Source: Nitrospirota bacterium (GTDB taxonomy: Bacteria > Nitrospirota > JACRHL01). Taken from it: a stretch of 61,916 bases of DNA. Position numbers and translations under genes: made by a program. How positions within the stretch are numbered: the stretch's first letter is position 1; every line of letters starts with the position of its first letter. Below the pieces are notes generated by a model. The model did no database searches, had not been told where the DNA came from, and saw only the letters and a list, made by a program, of their open reading frames with translations. The stretch lies in contig JAOUFN010000015.1 in assembly GCA_029858285.1 (NCBI GenBank), forward strand, positions 1 through 61,916. The letters run 5' to 3'. This document shows positions 17,028 through 24,106 of this stretch, piece by piece.

Positions 17028-17828
17028 ATGGACTTTACCGAAGACCAGATTCAGCGCTACAGCCGCCACATCATCCTGCCCGAGGTGGGGGGACTGGGGC
17101 AGATCAAGATCCGTCAGGCGTCCTGCTTCATCGTCGGCGCGGGCGGTCTGGGCGCCCCCGCCGCCATGTATCTGGCCGCCGCCGGCATCGGCAAGCTGGG
17201 CATCATCGACGACGACAACGTGGATCTTTCCAACCTGCAGCGCCAGGTGATCCACCACACCAGGGACGTGGGCACCCACAAGGCGGAATCGGCCAAGGCC
17301 AAGATCAACGCCATGAACCCGGACGTCGAGGTGGTCATCCACCGCGACCGTCTCAAGGCCCACAACGCCCGCGAACTGGTGGCAGGCTACGACTACATTC
17401 TGGACGGCACCGACAATTTCGCCACCAAGTTCCTCATCAACGACCTGTCGGTCTTCACCGGCATTCCCATGGTGCATGGCGGAATTCTGCGTTTTTCCGG
17501 CCAGGCCATGGTGGTGATTCCGGGCCAGAGCGCCTGTTACCGCTGCGTGTTCCACGAGGCGCCGCCGGAGGGTATCGTCCCCACCTGTCAGGAGGCCGGG
17601 GTGCTCGGCGTGCTGGCCGGGGTGATCGGCACCATTCAGGCCACCGAGGTGCTCAAGATGGTGCTCGGCATCGGCACCGTGCTGAAGAACCGCCTGCTCA
17701 CCTATCAGGCACTGGAGAGCGAGTTCCGCGAGGTCCGCGTGAAGAAAAACCCCAAATGCCCCGTGTGCGGCGACCACCCCACCATCACCGAGCTGGTGGA
17801 TGGTGAGGACCGCGCCTGCGCACTGTGA
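17028..17828 (+). CDS. HesA/MoeB/ThiF-family carrier-protein adenylyltransferase (first copy)
   Basis: 266 residues. E1-like enzymes adenylate the C-terminal glycine of ThiS/MoaD carriers so that sulfur can be added as a thiocarboxylate. Visible features: N-terminal RYSRHIILPEVGG, the nucleotide loop GAGGLGAPA near residues 37-45, DLSNLQRQ, the catalytic aspartate region DGTDNF, TCQEAGVLGVL with a possible catalytic cysteine, and a zinc site of CYRC and CPVC. There is no rhodanese domain. It lies 103 bases after the fusion gene and 12 bases before the threonine-synthase-like gene. A paralogue ends the operon, so each may serve a different carrier. Confidence 0.9.
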   Translation: MDFTEDQIQRYSRHIILPEVGGLGQIKIRQASCFIVGAGGLGAPAAMYLAAAGIGKLGIIDDDNVDLSNLQRQVIHHTRDVGTHKAESAKAKINAMNPDVEVVIHRDRLKAHNARELVAGYDYILDGTDNFATKFLINDLSVFTGIPMVHGGILRFSGQAMVVIPGQSACYRCVFHEAPPEGIVPTCQEAGVLGVLAGVIGTIQATEVLKMVLGIGTVLKNRLLTYQALESEFREVRVKKNPKCPVCGDHPTITELVDGEDRACAL

Positions 17829-17839
17829 TCACAGGGGAC

Positions 17840-19120
17840 ATGAGCCAGAACATGAAGGCCAAAATCAAAGGCTTGAAGTGCCGCGAGTGCGGCAGCGATT
17901 ACAAGGCGGAAGCCGTACACGTGTGCGAGTTCTGCTTCGGACCGCTGGAGGTGGACTACGACTACGAGGCCATCGGCAAGCGTCTGTCGCGCAAGTCGAT
18001 TCAGGCCGGTCCCCCGTCCCTGTGGCGCTATGCCGACCTGCTCCCCATCGACGGCGAACCGACGGTCGGCCTGAACGTCGGCATGACCCCCCTGGTGCAC
18101 GCCAAAAACCTGGGGCGCAAGCTGGGGCTGAACCACCTTTACGTCAAGAACGACACCGTCAACCACCCCACCCTGTCGTTCAAGGACCGGGTGGTGTCGG
18201 TGGCCATCAGCCGCGCCCGCGAATTCGGCTATCAAACCGTGGCCTGCGCCTCCACCGGCAATCTGGCCAACTCGGTGTCGGCCCACGCCGCCGAGGCGGG
18301 CCTGGGGTGCTACGTGTTCATCCCGGCCGACCTGGAAGCAGGCAAGGTGCTGGGCAACCTCATCTATAACCCCACCGTGCTGTCGGTGAAGGGCAACTAC
18401 GACGACGTCAACCGCCTGTGCTCGGAGATCGCCAGCGAGTACCCGTGGGCGTTCGTCAACATCAACGTGCGCCCCTACTACGCCGAAGGCTCCAAAACCC
18501 TGGCCTTCGAAACCGCCGAGCAGCTCGGCTGGCGCGCCCCGGATCACGTGGTGGTGCCCATGGCCTCCGGCTCCCTGTACACCAAAATCAAAAAGGGCCT
18601 GGCCGAGTTCACCCGGTTGGGCATCATCGACAACCACCCCACCCGCATGCACGGCGCCCAGGCCACCGGCTGCTCCCCGATCGCCATGGCCTTCGAGGAA
18701 GGGCGCAATTTTGTGCGCCCGGTAAAGCCCGATACTATCGCCAAGAGCCTGGCCATCGGCAACCCGGCGGACGGCTTTTATGCCCTCAAAACCGCCGCCG
18801 AATCGGATGGCCGCATGGGCCATGTCTCCGACCCCGAGATCGTGGAAGGCATCAAGTTGCTGGCGGAGTGCGAGGGCATTTTTGCCGAAACCGCCGGCGG
18901 CGTGACCATCGGCACCCTCAAGAAGCTGGCCGCGGCGGGCACCTTCCACAAGGACGACGTGGTGGTGGCCTACATCACCGGCAACGGCCTGAAAACCCAG
19001 GAAGCGGTGCGCGACCATGTGGGCAAGCCGGTGGAGATCAGCGCCAATCTGGCGGGATTCGAGGAAAAGTTCAAACTGGAAGACAAGGGCCGCACCCTCC
19101 AGGAACGGGCAGCGGGCTGA
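17840..19120 (+). CDS. Threonine-synthase-like PLP enzyme with a zinc ribbon
   Basis: 426 residues from ATG 17840 with AGGGGAC upstream. The N-terminus has a rubredoxin-like zinc site (CRECG...CEFCF, residues 10-32). The catalytic core is a fold-type II PLP enzyme: TPLVHAKNLG, the lysine in LSFKDRVV, the glycine-rich loop STGNLANS and ETAGGVTIG near the C-terminus. True threonine synthase turns O-phosphohomoserine into threonine. Its place between two E1 genes and before a MoaD-like carrier and a NIL protein suggests that here it may instead accept sulfur on a homoserine-type substrate; that role is my inference. Confidence 0.85.
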   Translation: MSQNMKAKIKGLKCRECGSDYKAEAVHVCEFCFGPLEVDYDYEAIGKRLSRKSIQAGPPSLWRYADLLPIDGEPTVGLNVGMTPLVHAKNLGRKLGLNHLYVKNDTVNHPTLSFKDRVVSVAISRAREFGYQTVACASTGNLANSVSAHAAEAGLGCYVFIPADLEAGKVLGNLIYNPTVLSVKGNYDDVNRLCSEIASEYPWAFVNINVRPYYAEGSKTLAFETAEQLGWRAPDHVVVPMASGSLYTKIKKGLAEFTRLGIIDNHPTRMHGAQATGCSPIAMAFEEGRNFVRPVKPDTIAKSLAIGNPADGFYALKTAAESDGRMGHVSDPEIVEGIKLLAECEGIFAETAGGVTIGTLKKLAAAGTFHKDDVVVAYITGNGLKTQEAVRDHVGKPVEISANLAGFEEKFKLEDKGRTLQERAAG

Positions 19121-19226
19121 CACGACGGCACACCCCCTGCGCACCGGGTACAGGCGGGCGGCGAAAACGGTTGAGACAGGTTATGCGGTTGAATCCGCCG
19201 GATGGTATGGAAGGGATAGGTTGATC

Positions 19227-19502
19227 ATGGCTGTTTCGGTTCGAATTCCGGCCCCCCTGCGCAAGCTCACCGGCGGACTCGGGGACGTTACCGTGGATGC
19301 GGGCAATGTCGCCACCCTGGTGGACAAGCTGGAGGCCGCCTACCCCGGCCTCAAGGCGCGTCTGTGTGACGACAGCGGGCAGATTCGCCCGTTCGTCAAC
19401 ATCTACGTCAATGACGAGGACATCCGCTTTCTGAAGGGACCGGACACCCCGGTCAACGACGGCGATTCCGTCTCCATCGTCCCCGCCATCGCCGGAGGTT
19501 AG
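19227..19502 (+). CDS. MoaD/ThiS-family sulfur carrier protein
   Basis: 91 residues from ATG 19227. It has a ubiquitin-like beta-grasp fold (VRIPAPLRKLTGG at the N-terminus, VNIYVNDEDIRF in the middle) and ends exactly in PAIAGG, the free Gly-Gly tail that is adenylated and thiocarboxylated. It should be the substrate of one or both E1 proteins in this operon and carry sulfur to the PLP enzymes. Nothing else in the window points to molybdopterin synthesis, so a molybdopterin role is less likely, although the nitrate reductase nearby needs that cofactor. The NIL gene starts four bases later. Confidence 0.92.
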   Translation: MAVSVRIPAPLRKLTGGLGDVTVDAGNVATLVDKLEAAYPGLKARLCDDSGQIRPFVNIYVNDEDIRFLKGPDTPVNDGDSVSIVPAIAGG

Positions 19503-19506
19503 CCCC

Positions 19507-19752
19507 ATGGACCGTCACGAAGTGCGTCTGCACCTGACCTTTCCCGCCGGGGCGGTCACCCGCCCGGTGCTGTACGAGGTGGTGAAAGAGTTTGATGTGG
19601 CCTTCAACATCCGGCGCGCGGACATCCAGAACGGCACCGGCACCATGGATCTTGCCCTCACCGGCACCCACAAGCAGATCGAGGACGCCATCAAGGCCAT
19701 GACCGGCATGGGCGTGCAGGTGTCCCCCATCGAACGCAACGTGATCGAATAG
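19507..19752 (+). CDS. NIL-domain protein
   Basis: 81 residues forming a single NIL domain: RLHLTFPAGAVTRPVLYEVV, FNIRRADIQ, then GTMDLALTGTHKQIEDAIKA. NIL domains occur at the C-terminus of the methionine transporter ATPase MetN, where they sense methionine, and in proteins of archaeal homocysteine synthesis. A free-standing copy in a sulfur-carrier operon hints at a part in homocysteine or methionine formation or its feedback control. It lies four bases after the carrier gene and 38 bases before the second E1. Confidence 0.9.
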   Translation: MDRHEVRLHLTFPAGAVTRPVLYEVVKEFDVAFNIRRADIQNGTGTMDLALTGTHKQIEDAIKAMTGMGVQVSPIERNVIE

Positions 19753-19790
19753 CCCGCACGCTGGCCACAGCCCCGCGGGAGGAGATGCAG

Positions 19791-20603
19791 ATGGATTTTA
19801 CCGAAGAAGAAATCGAACGTTACAGCCGCCACATTATCCTCAAGGAAGTGGGTGGCGAGGGCCAGATGAAGCTCAAGAACGCCAAGGTGTTCATGGTGGG
19901 TGCGGGCGGGCTGGGCTCCCCGGCCGCCCTGTACCTGGCGGCTGCGGGCGTTGGCACCCTGGGCATCGTGGATCTGGACGTGGTGGACCTGTCCAACCTG
20001 CAGCGCCAGATCCTGCACACCACGCCGGATGTGGGGCGCCCCAAGGTGGTTTCGGCCCGCGAAACCCTGGAGGCCATCAACCCCAACATCACCATCAACA
20101 CCATCGAGGAACGCATCACCAGCGCCAACGTGCTGGACATCATCAAGGATTACGACATCGTGATGGACGGTTCGGACAATTTTCCGACCCGGTTTCTGAT
20201 GAACGATGCCTGCTACATGCTGGGCAAGCCTTTGGTGTCGGGTTCCATGTTCCGCTTTGACGGTCAGGTGACGGTGCTGCGCGGCCACCTGCCCACCGAT
20301 CCATGCTACCGCTGCCTGTATCCGGAGCCGCCCCCCGCAGACCTGGTCCCCTCCTGTCAGGAAGCGGGGGTTCTGGGGGTGCTGGCGGGCACCGTGGGCA
20401 TCTTGCAGGCCACCGAAACCATCAAGCTGATCCTCGGTCAGGGCACGCCGCTGGCGGGGCAGCTTCTGGTCTACAACGCGCTGGAAATGGAATTTCTGCG
20501 CGTCAAATACAAAAAAAACCCCAACTGCGAGTTGTGCGGCCCCAACCCGACCATCACCAAGTTGCTGGACTACGAGGTTAGCTGTACCTTGCAGCGGCAC
20601 TAG
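19791..20603 (+). CDS. HesA/MoeB/ThiF-family carrier-protein adenylyltransferase (second copy)
   Basis: 270 residues from ATG 19791; GGGAGGAG lies about six bases before it and the resulting N-terminus (MDFTEEEIERYSRHIIL) lines up with the first copy, so the ATG at 19785 is less likely. The same landmarks are present: GAGGLGSPA, DLSNLQRQ, DGSDNF, SCQEAGVLGVLAG, and zinc-binding CYRC and CELC. The two copies are clearly paralogous along their full length. It ends the operon and is followed by a terminator. Confidence 0.92.
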   Translation: MDFTEEEIERYSRHIILKEVGGEGQMKLKNAKVFMVGAGGLGSPAALYLAAAGVGTLGIVDLDVVDLSNLQRQILHTTPDVGRPKVVSARETLEAINPNITINTIEERITSANVLDIIKDYDIVMDGSDNFPTRFLMNDACYMLGKPLVSGSMFRFDGQVTVLRGHLPTDPCYRCLYPEPPPADLVPSCQEAGVLGVLAGTVGILQATETIKLILGQGTPLAGQLLVYNALEMEFLRVKYKKNPNCELCGPNPTITKLLDYEVSCTLQRH

Positions 20604-20621
20604 CCCGCTCATTGCGCAATC

Positions 20622-20663
20622 GAACGGCCGGTCTCACTCGGAGTGGGACCGGCCGTTCTGTTT
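20622..20663 (+). terminator. Terminator of the sulfur-carrier operon
   Basis: A 12-bp stem (GAACGGCCGGTC with its complement at 20647-20658), extended inside the loop, followed by TGTTT, 18 bases after the last stop codon. Confidence 0.8.
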
Positions 20664-20771
20664 GGGAGAGACAAATCCGGGCGGGATCGAACAGGCACGG
20701 GGGTGGAGGCATCCGCTATACTGTGCGGGGCCGCCACGCATGGCACGCGGCCCCCACCTTGCCCGTTACCC

Positions 20772-20848
20772 GCCCCCGTAGCTCAGTTGGATAGAGCAAC
20801 GGTTTCCTAAACTGTAGGTCGGACGTTCAAATCGTCTCGGGGGCACCA
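20772..20848 (+). tRNA. tRNA-Arg (anticodon CCU)
   Basis: A 77-base cloverleaf with encoded CCA. Acceptor stem GCCCCCG/CGGGGGC, D arm GCTC...GAGC, anticodon stem ACGGT/ACTGT around loop TTCCTAA (anticodon CCT), T arm GGACG...CGTCT with TTCAAAT. It reads AGG codons. Its 3' half is repeated at 32462-32510, marking it as the insertion site of an island. Confidence 0.95.
20800..20848 (+). repeat. Left attachment site (attL) within tRNA-Arg
   Basis: 49 bases from the anticodon stem to CCA, repeated directly at 32462-32510 with one difference (CTGTAGG here, CTGCAGG there). The intact tRNA at this end and the 3' fragment at the other are the usual result of integration into a tRNA 3' end. Confidence 0.85.
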
Positions 20849-20853
20849 ATAAA

Positions 20854-20894
20854 AACAATGGCTTGCGTCTAATGACGTAGGCCGTTGTTGCTTT
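20854..20894 (+). terminator. Hairpin after tRNA-Arg
   Basis: AACAATGGC pairs with GCCGTTGTT (one G-T pair) around a loop that itself folds (CGTC/GACG), followed by GCTTT. Probably ends the tRNA transcript; it lies just inside the island. Confidence 0.5.
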
Positions 20895-21010
20895 CATGGG
20901 AAGGTGGTGCAAAAGCATCCCCTTAGTAGTCGTTGTACGAACCAGGGGAAGGGTGGCGGGCCGGTAGCGTGCTTCCGCATCACCCCATCGAACCAGGTCA
21001 TCCTGGGGAG

Positions 21011-22084
21011 TTAGGTATTTTCCCCGGAAGTCCGGGTGACGATACCTTGCACGTTCATGGACCTGCGGTCCCCGCCCGTCGAGATATAACACGCTTCTCT
21101 GAACATCAATTGGCCTTCCCGTAGCTCGTAGACCCAGTCTCCTTTCTGATAGTAAGACTGAAATACGTGTGGATGACGAAACAATGCGGGATCGAGCGGA
21201 CGGGCCGCGTACGGGTTGTGATAGATACGAAGCCCATCCAACAGGCTTTCCACGTACCGAGATTTCGGCTCTTCGACCACGTGAGGCTGACCGCCTGCCG
21301 GGTTATAGCGAAGGGCGGTGAACAGGATATTCGGATTTGGATCAGACGAGAGAGCGCGAACCTTTCCCCACGTCGCACAACTGCTGAAGATAACGGCACT
21401 GATGTCGCTATAGGCCGGGGAGCAAAAAAGTCCCAACTCGACGGGGCTGCCGTTGTCCTTGGAGACGTGCTGCAACTGCTCACCCTCAAGGCGGCCTTCG
21501 CGTCCGCGCGTTGCGATGTGGCGCTCCTCATCCACGTAGTAACTATGCAGAACGGCTTCGATGGGGCGTTGGCACGCCACGAAGCTAAACGGCCGGTCGA
21601 AGTTGGTTACGGCAATGACATAGCTCTTCCCCTTCACATGGTCTAGATGTGCATACGACTGTACGTATTTCTTGTGCTTCTCCGAGAGGCTGTTTGAAAG
21701 ACGTAGGATCGACTCAAAGTTGAATGCGTTGAGGTCGCGGGGCGGCATATTGCCGCGTCTAACATGTTCCGGCTCCGCCCCTTGCGCGTTTGATGCGACG
21801 GTGGCCTCGACAACGAGTCCGCGGTCCGGAATACAGAAGTCCGGGCGGGCATGAGAGAAATCCACGGTCAGCCCGTATTCCTTGAGGACCGCAAAGAGAT
21901 AGAGTTCCCAGAACGCAGAATTGAAACTGGCCTGGAACTCCTCGACGAATTTCCCGTCGCGGTCTACGAACCCCCTGGCCCAATCGTTCAGCACATCGAG
22001 TGCGAACCCGTTGCCAGGTCGGACGATGTTCCTGAAGTTCGGGTGCTGCCTGGCCTCGTCTACCAGTGGGTCAAAGAGTCGCAT
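21011..22084 (-). CDS. Orphan protein with a PD-(D/E)XK nuclease-like motif
   Basis: 357 residues; no family recognised with confidence. Residues 50-100 hold FNSAFWELYLFAVLKEYG, then SHARPDFCIPDRGLVVEATV: a helix glutamate, a PD pair and a Glu-x-Thr/Ala strand in the order seen in restriction-like nucleases, though the usual lysine is not at its normal place. The rest is soluble and mixed in character. GC content and codon use are visibly lower than in neighbours, which fits recent acquisition. It stands alone inside the island beside the attachment site, with no methyltransferase partner. A defence or mobile-element role is possible but unproven. Confidence 0.6.
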   Translation of the reverse strand: MRLFDPLVDEARQHPNFRNIVRPGNGFALDVLNDWARGFVDRDGKFVEEFQASFNSAFWELYLFAVLKEYGLTVDFSHARPDFCIPDRGLVVEATVASNAQGAEPEHVRRGNMPPRDLNAFNFESILRLSNSLSEKHKKYVQSYAHLDHVKGKSYVIAVTNFDRPFSFVACQRPIEAVLHSYYVDEERHIATRGREGRLEGEQLQHVSKDNGSPVELGLFCSPAYSDISAVIFSSCATWGKVRALSSDPNPNILFTALRYNPAGGQPHVVEEPKSRYVESLLDGLRIYHNPYAARPLDPALFRHPHVFQSYYQKGDWVYELREGQLMFREACYISTGGDRRSMNVQGIVTRTSGENT

Positions 22085-22272
22085 CGCAAGTCTCTGGATA
22101 CAATACTTAACTCCCCTAGCGCTACCCTCGTCGGACTCAAACCGGCCACCACCCGTAACCTACCAGATTCATTTGGTTTTTTTCACAAACGCAAAACGGG
22201 TACCCACTCCCATTCGCGCAAGTGCCCGTTTTCCTTGAAGTGGCTCCCCTTTTTCTCCACAGTGGAGATCCC

Positions 22273-22782
22273 ATGGCCTGCATCGAAAAGCGCACCTCCA
22301 AATCCGGCCCCGTCAGCTTCCGCGTCAAAATCGGCATCCAGGGTTATCCCCCGCAAACGGCCACCTTCGCCCGCCTCACCGACGCCCGCCGGTGGGCGGC
22401 GGAAACCGAGGCGGCCATCCGCAATGGCCGCCATTTCTCCACCGGGTCCACAGCCCGGCACACACTCGGGGATCTGGTTGATCTCCTGCGTGAAATGGTG
22501 CGCCGGGTAGACAACCCGTACCTGTTCCCGGCCCCCGCCGGCCGGGGCAAAATCGGCCTGCGCACCGCGTGGGAAGTGGCCGTGCGCCGCGCCGGGGGAA
22601 CCACTGAGTCCCGCCCACCCTGGACAGAAATGGCGGCATACCCACATGTTCAACCTTCGGGGGGACCCGGACGGCATGTTACCAGCCCCACTCTTTGCGG
22701 TCATACCCCACGGTATTGTCGGAAGCAAGACGGCTGCCGCCCCCTCCCCCCTTTACACGGTCGCACCGGAGAATTGATGTAA
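22273..22782 (+). pseudogene. Degenerate tyrosine recombinase (phage-type integrase)
   Basis: The open frame from ATG 22273 (GTGGAG upstream) encodes about 169 residues. Residues 1-60 resemble the arm-type DNA-binding domain of phage integrases (FRVKIGIQGYPPQTATFARL, then DARRWAAETEAAIRNGRHF) and residues 62-72 the start of the core-binding domain (HTLGDLVDLL). The sequence then jumps to a piece typical of the catalytic domain (NPYLFPAPAG...RTAWEVAVRRAG). Most of the core-binding and catalytic domains is missing and the HxxR/Tyr box is not found, so an internal deletion plus 3' decay is likely. It is the remnant of the island's integrase. Confidence 0.75.
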
Positions 22783-22833
22783 CACACTGTAATTAAAGGT
22801 GAACACGGCTCATTTTGGAGGCGCCCCGGCGGA

Positions 22834-22849
22834 TGGCACGAGAGTTGTT
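22834..22849 (+). promoter_or_regulatory. Sigma-54-like promoter of the nitrate transporter gene
   Basis: TGGCAC, five bases, TTGTT: a perfect -24 element with GT instead of GC at -12. It lies 43 bases before ATG 22892, the right distance for a short leader. NtrC/RpoN control would fit nitrogen assimilation. Confidence 0.55.
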
Positions 22850-22891
22850 GAAGGGGAGGGCATATTCCCCTCTGCAACAGGAGTTGCCGTC

Positions 22892-24103
22892 ATGCAGAAA
22901 GAGTTCTTCAGAAATGGGCACTGGCCCACGTTGCTCGCCGCGTTTCTTTACTTCGACATGAGCTTCATGGTGTGGGTGATGCTCGGCCCCCTGGGAGTGC
23001 ATATCTCTCGCGATCTGGGGCTGGATGCGGCCCAGAAGGGGATGATGGTTGCCATCCCGATCCTGGCGGGCGCCCTGCTGCGCTGGCCGATGGGCCTGAT
23101 GGTCGATCACCTGGGGCCACGGCGCACCGGACAGATCGGTCAGGTGGTGGTCATCGGCGCACTGGCCTGGGCATGGCTGGCGGGACTGCCCTCCCTGGGA
23201 GCGGTCCATGTGATGGGGGTGCTGCTCGGCGTGGCCGGGGCCAGCTTCGCCGTGGCCCTGCCCCTGGCGTCGCGCTGGTATCCGCCCCACTACCAGGGGA
23301 TTGCCCTGGGCATCGCCGGGGCGGGCAACTCGGGCACCGTGTTCGCCGCCCTGTTCGCCCCCAAACTCGCCGACATGGTGGGGTGGAACGGCGTGTTCGG
23401 CCTTGCTCTCATTCCCCTGACCGCCACCCTGCTGGCCTACTCCCTGCTGGCCAAAGACAGCCCCGACCAGCCTACCCCGCAGCCCCTCAGCCGTTACTTT
23501 ACGGTGCTGCGTGACGTGGACACCTGGTGGTTCATGTTCTTCTACATGGTCACCTTCGGCGGTTTTGTCGGGCTGGCAGGAAGCCTGGTGATGTTCTTCC
23601 ACGATCAGTACGGACTGGTTCCCTCGGTGGCCGGGTACTTCACCGCGGTGTGCGTGTTTGCCGGTTCCCTGTTCCGCCCGGTGGGTGGGTGGTTGGCGGA
23701 TCGCATCGGCGGTATCCGCTCGTTGCAGGGCATGTATCTGGTGATTACCACCAGCATGGTGAGCATCAGCTTTTTACCCACCTCCCGCTGGGTGGCGCTG
23801 GCGGTGTTCTTCGTGGGCATGATGGCGCTGGGCATGGGCAACGGCGCGGTGTTCCAACTGGTGCCGCAGCGTTTCCGCAAGGAAATCGGCGTCATGACCG
23901 GGCTGGTCGGCATGGCGGGCGGCTTTGGCGGCTTCGTGCTGGCCTCGTCCCTGGGCTTTGCCAAGCAGTACACCGGCAGCTTCCAGATCGGCTTCCTGAT
24001 CTTCGGCGGGCTGGCGGCGGTGGCGTTTGTGGGAATGGCTGCGGTGCGCACCCGGTGGCGCACCACGTGGGGCTCCCCCACGGTCACCACGGCGCGGGTG
24101 TAA
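22892..24103 (+). CDS. Nitrate/nitrite transporter, NarK/NasA-type MFS protein
   Basis: 403 residues from ATG 22892 with AGGAG upstream. Twelve hydrophobic helices. Nitrate-nitrite porter signatures are visible: ALPLASRWYPPHYQGIALGI and AGAGNSGTVFAALFAP in the first half, and ALGMGNGAVFQLVPQRF and GLVGMAGGFGGF in the second, with RWP-type arginines in helices 2 and 8 (LRWPMGL, RPVGGWLADR). It should import nitrate across the inner membrane for the reductases downstream. It leads the cassette and is followed after 3 bases by the kinase/phosphatase fusion. Confidence 0.9.
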   Translation: MQKEFFRNGHWPTLLAAFLYFDMSFMVWVMLGPLGVHISRDLGLDAAQKGMMVAIPILAGALLRWPMGLMVDHLGPRRTGQIGQVVVIGALAWAWLAGLPSLGAVHVMGVLLGVAGASFAVALPLASRWYPPHYQGIALGIAGAGNSGTVFAALFAPKLADMVGWNGVFGLALIPLTATLLAYSLLAKDSPDQPTPQPLSRYFTVLRDVDTWWFMFFYMVTFGGFVGLAGSLVMFFHDQYGLVPSVAGYFTAVCVFAGSLFRPVGGWLADRIGGIRSLQGMYLVITTSMVSISFLPTSRWVALAVFFVGMMALGMGNGAVFQLVPQRFRKEIGVMTGLVGMAGGFGGFVLASSLGFAKQYTGSFQIGFLIFGGLAAVAFVGMAAVRTRWRTTWGSPTVTTARV

Positions 24104-24106
24104 GCC

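Noticed and set aside
19017-19226. N-terminal extension of the MoaD-like protein
   Set aside because: It runs through the preceding gene; the ATG at 19227 gives a normal carrier length.
22084-24103. Nuclease-like orphan and transporter as a restriction-modification pair
   Set aside because: No methyltransferase motif anywhere near; the transporter is clearly an MFS nitrate porter.
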